Source of the DNA: an uncultured Bacteroidota bacterium
Lineage (GTDB): Bacteria; Bacteroidota; Bacteroidia; Chitinophagales; Saprospiraceae
Length of the DNA: 41,537 nt
Reading direction: 5' to 3'
Assembly (NCBI GenBank): GCA_937870795.1
Contig: CALMWS010000206.1
Location: 1-41,537 of the forward strand
Both the position numbers and the translations under genes were made by a program. The notes beneath the pieces were generated by a model, which saw only the letters and a list, made by a program, of their open reading frames with translations, was not told the DNA's origin and did not search any database. Shown here piece after piece: positions 8,273 to 17,415 of the stretch. Every line of letters starts with the position of its first letter. The first letter of the stretch is position 1.

Positions 8273-9100
8273 ATGTCGGTAAAATCAGAAATGAAATGGA
8301 TTGTACCACCTGCTTCCTGGGCTTTACCAGATTGGAAAGAAATCTGGCATTACAGGTCACTGATGTTTCAATTCGCAACAAAGGATTTTAAAGTCAGGTA
8401 CATGCAGACCTGGCTTGGTGCCTTGTGGGCATGGATCAATCCCCTGATTTCGGCTGCGCTGCTCTATTTTGTTTTCAACAAAGTAGCATCCACCCACCTT
8501 CCCTTTAATGGGTTCGTTTTTGTCATGTCGGGTATGGTATCATGGACCTTTATTGCCTCGTTGGTACCCGAGTCTATGCAGGGCATGATGGGTGCACAAG
8601 CCATGATTAAAAAAATATATTTTCCCAGGTTGATCCTGCCGCTGTCAAAGATGGCGGGTGCCATGGTGGAAACGATGGTTACCCTGTTGCTGTTTTTTGC
8701 CGTTTGCATCTGGCAACAACAATGGCCGCAGTGGCAAGGAATGGTTCTACTGCCCATTTACTTACTCATGATGATGGTAATCGGACTGGGCATGGCTATG
8801 TGGGCAACAGTGATGGTGTTGATCTCACGTGACTTTTTACACGTAATCCCGCATATGATCAGACTCGGCATGTTTGTATGCCCTATTGCCTATCCGGCGA
8901 GTCTGGTACCTCAAAAATGGCAGTGGCTTTATTTTGCCAACCCGGTCAGTGGTTTAATCGAAGGTTTCAGAGCCATGTTGTTTGAAGGATATGACCTCCA
9001 CCCTTTGATTTGGATTTCGGTAATATCATCCGTAATTTTATTGATAACAGGTTTGCTGATGTTCAGGAAATATGAATATACAATAGCAGATATTCTATGA
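8273..9100 (+). CDS. ABC-2 type polysaccharide exporter, permease subunit (Wzm-like)
   Basis: A 275-residue integral membrane subunit with about six transmembrane segments. It resembles the Wzm/TagG permeases that move undecaprenyl-linked O-antigen, capsule or teichoic-acid chains across the inner membrane. Typical features are the amphipathic N terminus (FATKDFKVRYMQTWLGALWAWINPL), the IKKIYFPRLILPLS motif that contacts the ATPase, and the C-terminal FANPVSGLIEGFRAMLF. The gene follows the AI-2E permease by 4 bases and precedes its ATPase by 4 bases, so they form a pair. The cargo is inferred to be a surface polysaccharide from the partner's Wzt-like C-terminal domain and the adjacent glycosyltransferase. 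Confidence 0.88.
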   Translation: MSVKSEMKWIVPPASWALPDWKEIWHYRSLMFQFATKDFKVRYMQTWLGALWAWINPLISAALLYFVFNKVASTHLPFNGFVFVMSGMVSWTFIASLVPESMQGMMGAQAMIKKIYFPRLILPLSKMAGAMVETMVTLLLFFAVCIWQQQWPQWQGMVLLPIYLLMMMVIGLGMAMWATVMVLISRDFLHVIPHMIRLGMFVCPIAYPASLVPQKWQWLYFANPVSGLIEGFRAMLFEGYDLHPLIWISVISSVILLITGLLMFRKYEYTIADIL

Positions 9101-9104
9101 TAAG

Positions 9105-10253
9105 ATGAGCCAGCCAGTAATCATAGCAGACCAACTTACCAAAAAATATACGCTTGGTAAAAACCGAGAAAGTGGCAAAACAAATTCCTTCCTTGCCCTT
9201 GACCAGGTGAGTTTTACGCTCAATGAAGGGGAAACGCTGGGGCTAATCGGGGGCAATGGTGCAGGTAAAACAACACTCTTAAAACTATTGTCCAGAATTA
9301 CCAGCCCCAGTTCAGGAAAAATGGGCATACGAGGCAAACTTTCTTCATTGCTGGAAGTAGGTACAGGCTTTCATCCCGAGCTTACAGGACGAGAAAATGT
9401 TTTCCTCAATGGCTCTTTATTGGGCATGTCGCGCAGGGAAATAAAAAGTAAACTGGATGAGATAGCTGCCTTTTCAGGCATTGAACCTTTTTTAGATACC
9501 CAGGTAAAACACTATTCTTCGGGCATGTATGTGCGACTGGCATTTAGTGTAAGTGCCCACTTGAATCCCGATATTTTGCTTTTGGATGAAGTGCTTTCAG
9601 TAGGTGATGCTGCTTTTCAACACAAGTCGATGGATAAAATTCAGGAGCTTGTGAGGAATGGAAAAAGTGTGATTTTTGCCAGCCACTCCATGACTGCTGT
9701 GCGAAGTTTGTGTCCGGAAGCAATGGTATTGCACAAAGGCAAATTGCTAATCAGAACAGATGCCCATCATGCCATACAACACTACTTAGACACCCTGGCT
9801 TTTGAAAGGGATTATCACTTTCAGGGTCCGTGGTCAAAGCTGATACAATTGAAACAAATAAGGGTCAATCATAAGGCCATTGAAACCCTCGATGGAATTT
9901 CACCATTGGAAGAAAATCTAATCGAGTTGTCATTTCACCATCAATTGCCGGAAGCTTTTAGGATTACCCTTAGCTTTTTTTTCGATGGTATTCGCTGTTT
10001 TAGTCTGCACGATGTACCCTTTCAAGAGACACCATCCGGTAATTTTATATCCAGGTTTACGATTCCGGCAAAAGTGCTTCGACCCGGTAGGTGGGTAATA
10101 GCCGTTGGTGGCCACAATGAGGCCATGAACCATTGGTTTTGGCAGGAACAGTGTGATGTATTAGATGTAGCCGAGATTTATACACCACAGTACGAAAAAA
10201 TCAATTTGGGCATTATAAATGTAGATGCTCATTCTGAAAGATTAGTCTTATGA
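9105..10253 (+). CDS. ABC polysaccharide exporter, ATP-binding subunit (Wzt-like)
   Basis: A 382-residue ATPase subunit. The nucleotide-binding domain covers about residues 1-220: Walker A GGNGAGKT (49-56), the TGFHPELTGRENVFLNG segment typical of the Wzt/TagH group, the signature YSSGMYVRLAFS, and Walker B ILLLDEVLSVGD followed by ASHSM. The remaining 150 residues form a Wzt-C-like beta domain (FFFDGIRCFSLHD, then SRFTIPAKVLRPGRWVIAVGG), which in homologues recognises the modified end of the O-chain. Such a domain suggests export of a capped polysaccharide. The stop overlaps the downstream fused glycosyltransferase/methyltransferase by 4 bases, which would fit a chain-capping methylation. 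Confidence 0.9.
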   Translation: MSQPVIIADQLTKKYTLGKNRESGKTNSFLALDQVSFTLNEGETLGLIGGNGAGKTTLLKLLSRITSPSSGKMGIRGKLSSLLEVGTGFHPELTGRENVFLNGSLLGMSRREIKSKLDEIAAFSGIEPFLDTQVKHYSSGMYVRLAFSVSAHLNPDILLLDEVLSVGDAAFQHKSMDKIQELVRNGKSVIFASHSMTAVRSLCPEAMVLHKGKLLIRTDAHHAIQHYLDTLAFERDYHFQGPWSKLIQLKQIRVNHKAIETLDGISPLEENLIELSFHHQLPEAFRITLSFFFDGIRCFSLHDVPFQETPSGNFISRFTIPAKVLRPGRWVIAVGGHNEAMNHWFWQEQCDVLDVAEIYTPQYEKINLGIINVDAHSERLVL

Positions 10254-11653
10254 TTCCTAAAATAATTCACTACTGCTGGTTCGGCAAAAAGCCTCTGCCA
10301 AAACCCTTTGCTGACTTTGTTCAGGGTTGGAAAAATTTAATGCCCGATTACCAGCTTGTTTGCTGGAATGAAGAAAATGCTCCTTTACATTTGCCCTATC
10401 TTCAAAATGCACTGGCAGCCGAAAATTGGGCAAATGCATCCAATCTGGTGCGACTTTGGGCCGTTTACCACCATGGGGGAATCTATTTGGATACAGATGT
10501 AGAGATGAAAAAAGCAATTGATGATTTCACTTCCACAAGCTGCTTTTTTGGGAAAGAAAAAGATGTAGAAAGGATCTATGTCAACAATGCCGTCTTTGGT
10601 GCAGTAGCCGAACACTGGTTTATCAAAGAATGCATAGTGGCACTTCAGATGCAATACGATGGGTATGAGGCCGCAAACCTATCATCCCCGATTTTAACCA
10701 CTACCCTGCTCGAAAAATATGAACACATAAATAATGATGAAATCCAGGATGTCAGAGACATAAAGCTTTTTCCTTGTGAGGTTTTCCACCCCTGGTCATG
10801 GTTTGAAAGTAAAGAAAAAAGTCAGGTTGATCCATCTTCTTTTACCATTCATCATTATGCCAAAACATGGGAAAAGAGGAAGCCACATAGCGGTTTCAGT
10901 ATCCAAAAAATAATTGCCAGATTGCTTCCGGAAAGAATGAAAACCCAATTGCGTTTTGGTCAAATATACAGTCAAATACAACAGCAGAAAAAAGTGATGT
11001 ATGGACCATTTGCAGGTCTTTCATTTGCGCAGCTAAAAGCCCATGGATCATCTGTTTTTCCCAAACTCATTGGGAGTTACGAAAGTTGTTTGCACCCCTT
11101 GTGGTATGAACTTCAGCTCAACAAATACCAAAAAATCATCCACTTTGGAGCTGGCGAGGGTTACTACGTGATGGGGCTTCAAAAACTTTTGTTGCCCACA
11201 GAAGGGAGTACGGCTTTTGAATGTGACCCGCGAAACATAGTGCTTCTCAAGCAAAACCTGGAGGCAAATGGTATGACAGCTGTAGTCACCATTTTTGATC
11301 ATAAAGTAAATGCCGTCAATGCTGCCGCCAACGTTGAAGGGAAACGGTGTCTGATCATTTGCGATATTGAAGGGGAAGAGATGGTCATTTTTCACCAACA
11401 AAATATAAATCTATTCAACCGTTGCGATCTTGTGATTGAATTGCATGAATTTTTAGATCGCAATGTAAAGGAGCAGCTTGAGCAATTGTTTGAAGCCACA
11501 CACGATATAGAAATTATAGCAGAAGAAAAGATACCCGATGTTGCCAGGAAGTTTTTAATCCACGACCGGAAAGCTCGAAATTGGATACAGCTGATGGATG
11601 AAGGCCGACCAGAGGCAATGCGCTGGATGGTCTTGAGAGCAAAAATTTTATAA
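10250..11653 (+). CDS. Fused DXD glycosyltransferase and FkbM-like methyltransferase
   Basis: A 467-residue two-domain protein. Residues 1 to about 230 are an OCH1/capsule-type (Gly_transf_sug, GT32-like) sugar transferase: MIPKIIHYCWFGKKPLP, NASNLVRLWAVYHHGGIYLDTDVE with the metal-binding DTD at 81-83, and VYHPWSW-like FHPWSWF. From about residue 260 a Rossmann-type methyltransferase follows: IGSYESCLHPLW, SAM-binding IHFGAGEGYYVMGL (about 297-310) and ICDIEGEEMVIF, which resembles the DIEGxE of FkbM enzymes. It overlaps the Wzt-like gene start-to-stop, and its stop abuts the convergent pcm stop. It probably adds and O-methylates a sugar on the exported glycan; the acceptor and methylation site are unknown. 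Confidence 0.8.
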   Translation: MIPKIIHYCWFGKKPLPKPFADFVQGWKNLMPDYQLVCWNEENAPLHLPYLQNALAAENWANASNLVRLWAVYHHGGIYLDTDVEMKKAIDDFTSTSCFFGKEKDVERIYVNNAVFGAVAEHWFIKECIVALQMQYDGYEAANLSSPILTTTLLEKYEHINNDEIQDVRDIKLFPCEVFHPWSWFESKEKSQVDPSSFTIHHYAKTWEKRKPHSGFSIQKIIARLLPERMKTQLRFGQIYSQIQQQKKVMYGPFAGLSFAQLKAHGSSVFPKLIGSYESCLHPLWYELQLNKYQKIIHFGAGEGYYVMGLQKLLLPTEGSTAFECDPRNIVLLKQNLEANGMTAVVTIFDHKVNAVNAAANVEGKRCLIICDIEGEEMVIFHQQNINLFNRCDLVIELHEFLDRNVKEQLEQLFEATHDIEIIAEEKIPDVARKFLIHDRKARNWIQLMDEGRPEAMRWMVLRAKIL

Positions 11654-12289
11654 TGTCACGCCTTTAAGGAAGGGCACAAACTTAAATTGGCCATGTTCTT
11701 CTTTTTGGTAACTCTTTTCATCAATTTTGGTAATGCTATACATTTTCTGCGCCTCCTGCCCGATGGGAATTACCATTTTGCCTCCAATTTTGAGTTGAGC
11801 AAACAAGCCAACAGGTAAATCAACAGCACCTGCAGTTACAATGATTTTATCGTAGGGTGCAAATCTGGGCGCACCCGCAAATCCATCTCCATAAAGTGTG
11901 CGCACGGATGTAAAGCCAATCTTTTTTAACAGGGATGTTGTTTTTTCATACAACAAATGTTGACGTTCTATGGTGTAAACCCTTGCTCCCAGGTACGACA
12001 ACACGCACGCCTGATAGCCAGAGCCTGTGCCAATCTCCAGGATCTTATCTCCGGGTTGCACATCCAACAAAACGGTCATCAATGCCACAGTGTAGGGATG
12101 GGAAATGGTCTGATCAGCATCAATCCTGAATGCTGTGTTGCGGTAGGCCAGATTTTCAAAATCTGCATCCATAAACCAATGCCTGGGTATCGTCTCCATT
12201 GCCTGCAAAACGGAGCCCTCAATGCCCTGAGACCTGAGTTCTTCTACCAACTTTTTGCGCAACCCCTTTAATCGGAACGAATCCTGCAT
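11648..12289 (-). CDS. pcm: Protein-L-isoaspartate O-methyltransferase
   Basis: A 213-residue SAM-dependent repair enzyme that methylates isoaspartyl residues in damaged proteins. Motifs are PRHWFM, AYRNTAFRIDADQTISHPYTVALMT (about residues 48-72, the substrate loop with the conserved QTIS.P), the SAM-binding LEIGTGSGYQACVL (about 84-97), ERQHLLYE and GDGFAGAPRFAPYDKIIVTAGA, then IPIGQ. The length is typical. It is a single gene facing the upstream transferase: the two stop codons touch (11648-11653). The upstream side faces the PorU2-like gene across 180 bases. No clear promoter was found on its side. Confidence 0.94.
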   Translation of the reverse strand: MQDSFRLKGLRKKLVEELRSQGIEGSVLQAMETIPRHWFMDADFENLAYRNTAFRIDADQTISHPYTVALMTVLLDVQPGDKILEIGTGSGYQACVLSYLGARVYTIERQHLLYEKTTSLLKKIGFTSVRTLYGDGFAGAPRFAPYDKIIVTAGAVDLPVGLFAQLKIGGKMVIPIGQEAQKMYSITKIDEKSYQKEEHGQFKFVPFLKGVTL

Positions 12290-12417
12290 AGACCAAAATT
12301 TTTACAAACATATTAAAAATATTTGTAATATATTGTTCAAAATATCCAATAATGGGAGAGAATTGTCGTTATATTGTCATTTTCAGCCAAATTTTCACCA
12401 ATATAAGTTGATCTATA

Positions 12418-12449
12418 TTGTAAATGAGGGTGTTAACATATTAAATTTG
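12418..12449 (+). promoter_or_regulatory. Candidate promoter of the PorU2-like gene
   Basis: TTG at 12418-12420, 21 bases, then TAAATTTG at 12442-12449: a full match to the Bacteroidota -33/-7 pattern (TTG, 17-23 bases, TAnnTTTG). It lies 20 bases upstream of the ATG at 12470. Confidence 0.55.
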
Positions 12450-12469
12450 AAACGAAATTGATTGTACCA

Positions 12470-15400
12470 ATGATCTTGAAACACTTACGGAAAATATTCC
12501 TTGCCTGCATTCTATTTTCTTCTGTATTCGTAAATGCCCAAATGATGGTTGGCAACCAGATTTTGTATGGCAATGAATGGATCCGTTATGATGCTACCTA
12601 TTACAAAATTAAGGTGGCCGAAGATGGCTGGTATAAGATACCTGCTGACGTACTTAAAGCAGCTGGCCTACCAGGTACGGGCAGTATCAACGTTAATAAA
12701 ATAAACCTGTTGCATGCGGGAAAACAAGTACCCCTGATAGTTGAAAACTTGCTTTCTCCTGACGGATATCTTTTATTTTATGGCGAAAAAAACAGAATTT
12801 CCATTGATAGCTTTCTATATAGCAATTGGAAAGAGCAATTGCTCAATCCCAATTACAGCCTTTTCACAGATACGGCGGCTTATTACCTTGCCTATTTACC
12901 CAACGAAGCAGATGCCCAGCGATATGAAATTGTGAAGCCTGACTACAGCCAGGTAAATGAAAACGCAGCACCTTTTTACTGGCATGCTTCAGAAGCCTCA
13001 TTCAATGCCATGCACTACAAGCCGGTATTAAATTCTCAAAACTACCGCTATTCACATTTTGTGCGTTCCGAAGGGTTTGTCAAATCATTTGCTGCCTCCA
13101 CTCGCGATACGATAGCCTCTTCTTCCATCTATCAGGGAGATACTTCATTACGCGCTCAATTGTCGTTGCTGATTTCTACCAATAACAATAATATCAATGA
13201 AAAACAAATCCAGATCAATAACGTGTTGTTGGGAAAAGACCTGGCAACCAATAACCAAATTGCAAGACCCGTTTACAATATCCGAATAGAAGATCTCAAG
13301 GATCAAAATGTGGTTTCCATAGATAATCTGGGCAGCAATCAAAATCATGGACTTTCATACAGAAAGCTCAAATATCCGCGATTGCCCGATTTGCAAGGCC
13401 TCAGTTTTGCAACCATTGAGACCGATGCGCGCTATTTAAGCCTTAAGGGATGGACATCTGACCTCAAATTTGTTTTGGATCAAAACAGTGGTAAGCTCTA
13501 CGAGATCAGGCAAAACGGCAATACAGCGGATATATTTATCAATGAAGAAGGGCAAAAACTATTAATTGCCGACAACGAAACGGAGACCATCACATCACTC
13601 CAACCCCTGCAATTCAGAAATTTAAAAAATATTAATCCCGATTACCTGATCATTTCTTCCAGAAAATTTTACAACACCAAGGGTGGCAACGTGGATCAGC
13701 TGGAACGGTACAAGGCCTATAAAACTTCTGCAGAGGGTGGAAATTTTGAGGTAGCACTGGTTTGGGATACAGAAATTTACGATCAGTTTGGTTATGGGCT
13801 AACAAACCATCCCTGGGCTTTCAAAAATTTTTCGCACTATGTCCAGCAGCAGTGGTCCAAATTGGATTATATTTTCATGATTGGCAAGGGAAGAGAATAC
13901 AACTACATTCGCACGCAGGAGCAGTTGAAAAATTCGGCCAATGAAACGTATTTTTTACCTGCATTTGGAATAGCGCCTTCGGATGTCATGCTGTTTAGCA
14001 GTGGCAAAAGTATGAAAACACGATTCTCACTGGGCAGGCTTTCCGCACAAAACATGGAAGAAATTGGTTATTATCTCGATAAGGTGATTGTGCATGATGC
14101 CATCGTGAAAGAAAGCAGCGCGCCCTGGATTAAAAACATTATGCACCTGGGTGGTGGAGCCGACGCCGACGAAAAATTGCAAATCAAGACCTTCCTGTCT
14201 CAGATGGAAGCCATCATCAGATCTCCGATGTATGGCGCCAACGTAAAAACTTTTTACAAAGACAATGCTGCCGAAGTACAGATTGCCAATCTGGCTGGTA
14301 TCTATAATTTTATCAAAGAAGGGACCGCAATCATCAACTTTTTTGGACATGCGGCGGTTGGTACCTTTGATTTTAGCCTCGATGTTCCTTCCAACTACGA
14401 CAACAAGGGTAGGCTGCCATTTATTTTTTCACTGGGCTGTTACTCGGGCAACATCTGCTCTTTTGGCACCGGAGTGAGTGAACAATTTATCCTGGCTCCG
14501 GAAAAGGGAGCCGTAGGCTTCGTCGCAGCTTCAGGTACCGCATCCCTGGTCAACCAGGGAGAGTACGGACTGCGGTTTTACAGAGAGCTGGGAGGAAATA
14601 TGTTTGGCAATTCAGCCGGACACATCTTGCGCAAGCTGGGAGCCGATATGGAAAGCCGCATAGGTAGTGATTTTGATAACATCAGTTATTTTTACGATGT
14701 TACCTTATACCAACAATTGGTTTTACACGGCGACCCATCCATTCGTTTTGCCAATTTTGCCAAACCCGATTACACCTTCCTGCCAGAACAAACCCGGCTC
14801 GAGCCTTCTTTGATCACAATCGACAAGGACTCTTTTACTTTTAATACTGTCATTCGCAACAACGGCAAGGCAATTAATGATTCACTACTTGTAGAAATCA
14901 ATCACTATGCACCTAATGGAGAGTTGATTACCACAAAAACGATCAAAATTGAAGCACCTTATTACGCGACAAACCTGTCCTTGAAATTTCCCATCCAGGG
15001 CCATGACCTCATAGGGCTTAACAAAATTACCGGTCGGGTAGATGCCGGCTTTACACTTGATGAATTGAATGAAAACAACAACGACATTCTGGGTCTCAAC
15101 AATCAAAAAGAATTTACCTTTTTTGTTTTGTCCAATGATTTGAGAACCATCCATCCATGTGAATTTGCCATCGTCAACAAGAAAGAAAAACTGCGTTTAA
15201 TAGCCTCAGCAGTCAACCCATTAACCGGAAACGGGGATTTTACTTTTCAAATAGATACAACTGAATTGTTCAACAGTCCACTGCTGTTGCAACATACAGT
15301 AAAAGATGCGAATGGCTATGTAGAATGGATGCCTGACATCAACCTTGAGGAAGCAACCACCTATTATTGGCGTGTTGCCAAATCAGCCGATACCATTTCC

Positions 15401-17407
15401 AATTGGTCAAACAGCAGCTTCACCTACCTGGCCGAAAGTCCACAAGGATGGACACAGCAACACTATTATCAGTTTCTGAAGAATGAGAATGTAGGCATCA
15501 TCCCCTTGCCCAATAAATCGTTTAAATATGACAAACTCGCCTATCTGCTTAAGGTGCAAAGCCACAGATACATAGATGAAAACAACGTGCCTTTTACGAT
15601 TTTGGGTGGAGAAAAATACGCATCCCTCTCACCTGGCAGGGGAAAGATTGATGCTTTGAATGTTTTGATCTGGTATGACAAAGGAATATATAAGAACATT
15701 ACCAAAACAGATTACGGATCATCCAACTACAGCAACAATATCTTTAGTTTTGACATTACCGCTGAAGACGGACGCAAAGGGCTGAAACAGCTTTTGGAAG
15801 CTGTACCTGATTCTGCCTATGTGTTTATCTGGACTTACATAAAAAGTGAAAATTCGACCTTTAACATAAGCAAGTGGGAAGCCGATAAAAACAATGTTGG
15901 TTATACACTTTTTGAAACCATGGCTGCTTACGGTGCTAAAGAATTTGAACAATTGAGGAACAAAGGACCCTTGCCGTATATTTATTTTTTCAGAAAAGCA
16001 ATGTTCGACAAATATGAAGCGGTAGGTCTCAACATTTACGACCAAATCAATTATAGCAGCACAGTTATTTCAAGTAATTTTAAAAGCCTAAGCTCAAATA
16101 AAATTGGTCCTGCGAGAAACTGGGCTTCTTTTGACCTTACCAGGGCCGATGTGGTGCCGGCTGATTCAGCAGCCTGGGTAAACATTTATGCAGTTGATAA
16201 ACAAAACAACAAAATACCTTATGCACAAAAAATCACAACCGAAAAATTGATGAATGATCTGGATGCCAATACCTATCCATTTATAGAAGTGGAATACGAA
16301 ACTTTTGACCTGGTCAATTACGATCCAACCCCTCTTTATCAGTGGAAGGCTCTGTTCGAAGGCAGTCCCGATCTATACATGGAAACCGATCAGAACTACA
16401 GCTACAAAGACACCTTTCAGCAGGGAGAACCCCTTACTTTCCCTATCATGGTGGGCATGGAGGGCATAGATCTTGTAGACTCTGCGCACGTAAGGTTGCA
16501 ACTGATCAACGCCAAAAATCAAAAAACAGAATTGTTTAAAACCGTAAGGCAGCTTAAAAAGGATGCTTCCCAAAGACTGGAGTTTACAGCAGATACCAGA
16601 AACCTTTCGGGTTTGTACCAGATGATTGTAACCATCAATTATGATACAACTGTTTATGAAAAAGCATTTTTCAACAATACCGGTGTACGCAATGTGTTTA
16701 TCAAACCAGACATGATCAATCCGGTTATGGATGTTACTTTTGATGGCATTCGCATTCTGGATGGTGACGTAGTGAGTCCAACTACCAATATTCGCATTGA
16801 AATAAAAGATGAGAATAAGTTTCTGCTTATGGACCAAAAAGATGTTTTTGACTTGTCGATCAAATCCGAAAACACCGGAACTACAACTGTGATTAACGGC
16901 AATGACCCGGCTTTGACATTTGAACCAGCCACTGAAACCAAAAACAACAAAGCCGCCATTCAATACAATGCCACCCTCGAAGATGGTGAATACACACTGA
17001 CGGCAAAAGCCAGAGATGTATCGGGCAACAGCTCAGGGAATTTGGAGTATACGGTAAGATTTAATGTGGTTAGTAAAAAGTCACTTTCCAATCTGGTCAA
17101 CTACCCCAATCCATTCTCAACTAGTACGGCCTTTGCGTTTGACTTAACCGGAGGTGTACCTGCCAATTTGAGGATTACCATCATGACCATTTCCGGTAAA
17201 GTGGTGAAAGAAATAACCGGTGAAGAATTGGGTCCGCTGCACATGGGCCGGAATCTGACCCGTTATAAATGGAATGGCACCGACGAGTTTGGCGACAAAC
17301 TTGCCAATGGGGTATATCTTTATACCATAAAGACTTCAGACAAGGAATTTGAAATTAACAATCCTTACAGTAAAAACAATTTTGGAAAGCTGGTGATCAT
17401 TAGGTAA
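12470..17407 (+). CDS. porU2: PorU2-like C25 cysteine peptidase (putative type IX secretion sortase)
   Basis: A 1645-residue secreted protein. The export signal is clear (MILKHLRKIFLACILFSSVFVNAQ). A gingipain-like C25 peptidase domain lies about residues 390-780; catalytic residues read FFGHA (His about 627) and SLGCYSGN (Cys about 657), followed by the E/A-rich VGFVAASGTA. Downstream are beta-sandwich modules, a CARDB-like stretch (NGKAINDSLLVEI) and at the end a T9SS-type tail with a FlgD-like module (NYPNPF, RYKWNGTDEFGDKLANGVYLYTIK). PorU is the sortase of type IX secretion; longer relatives of this architecture are called PorU2, with an unproven sortase role. The ATG at 12470 directly precedes the signal; an upstream TTG at 12458 would add four residues. 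No por neighbours are present. Confidence 0.82.
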   Translation: MILKHLRKIFLACILFSSVFVNAQMMVGNQILYGNEWIRYDATYYKIKVAEDGWYKIPADVLKAAGLPGTGSINVNKINLLHAGKQVPLIVENLLSPDGYLLFYGEKNRISIDSFLYSNWKEQLLNPNYSLFTDTAAYYLAYLPNEADAQRYEIVKPDYSQVNENAAPFYWHASEASFNAMHYKPVLNSQNYRYSHFVRSEGFVKSFAASTRDTIASSSIYQGDTSLRAQLSLLISTNNNNINEKQIQINNVLLGKDLATNNQIARPVYNIRIEDLKDQNVVSIDNLGSNQNHGLSYRKLKYPRLPDLQGLSFATIETDARYLSLKGWTSDLKFVLDQNSGKLYEIRQNGNTADIFINEEGQKLLIADNETETITSLQPLQFRNLKNINPDYLIISSRKFYNTKGGNVDQLERYKAYKTSAEGGNFEVALVWDTEIYDQFGYGLTNHPWAFKNFSHYVQQQWSKLDYIFMIGKGREYNYIRTQEQLKNSANETYFLPAFGIAPSDVMLFSSGKSMKTRFSLGRLSAQNMEEIGYYLDKVIVHDAIVKESSAPWIKNIMHLGGGADADEKLQIKTFLSQMEAIIRSPMYGANVKTFYKDNAAEVQIANLAGIYNFIKEGTAIINFFGHAAVGTFDFSLDVPSNYDNKGRLPFIFSLGCYSGNICSFGTGVSEQFILAPEKGAVGFVAASGTASLVNQGEYGLRFYRELGGNMFGNSAGHILRKLGADMESRIGSDFDNISYFYDVTLYQQLVLHGDPSIRFANFAKPDYTFLPEQTRLEPSLITIDKDSFTFNTVIRNNGKAINDSLLVEINHYAPNGELITTKTIKIEAPYYATNLSLKFPIQGHDLIGLNKITGRVDAGFTLDELNENNNDILGLNNQKEFTFFVLSNDLRTIHPCEFAIVNKKEKLRLIASAVNPLTGNGDFTFQIDTTELFNSPLLLQHTVKDANGYVEWMPDINLEEATTYYWRVAKSADTISNWSNSSFTYLAESPQGWTQQHYYQFLKNENVGIIPLPNKSFKYDKLAYLLKVQSHRYIDENNVPFTILGGEKYASLSPGRGKIDALNVLIWYDKGIYKNITKTDYGSSNYSNNIFSFDITAEDGRKGLKQLLEAVPDSAYVFIWTYIKSENSTFNISKWEADKNNVGYTLFETMAAYGAKEFEQLRNKGPLPYIYFFRKAMFDKYEAVGLNIYDQINYSSTVISSNFKSLSSNKIGPARNWASFDLTRADVVPADSAAWVNIYAVDKQNNKIPYAQKITTEKLMNDLDANTYPFIEVEYETFDLVNYDPTPLYQWKALFEGSPDLYMETDQNYSYKDTFQQGEPLTFPIMVGMEGIDLVDSAHVRLQLINAKNQKTELFKTVRQLKKDASQRLEFTADTRNLSGLYQMIVTINYDTTVYEKAFFNNTGVRNVFIKPDMINPVMDVTFDGIRILDGDVVSPTTNIRIEIKDENKFLLMDQKDVFDLSIKSENTGTTTVINGNDPALTFEPATETKNNKAAIQYNATLEDGEYTLTAKARDVSGNSSGNLEYTVRFNVVSKKSLSNLVNYPNPFSTSTAFAFDLTGGVPANLRITIMTISGKVVKEITGEELGPLHMGRNLTRYKWNGTDEFGDKLANGVYLYTIKTSDKEFEINNPYSKNNFGKLVIIR

Positions 17408-17415
17408 TAATCAAC

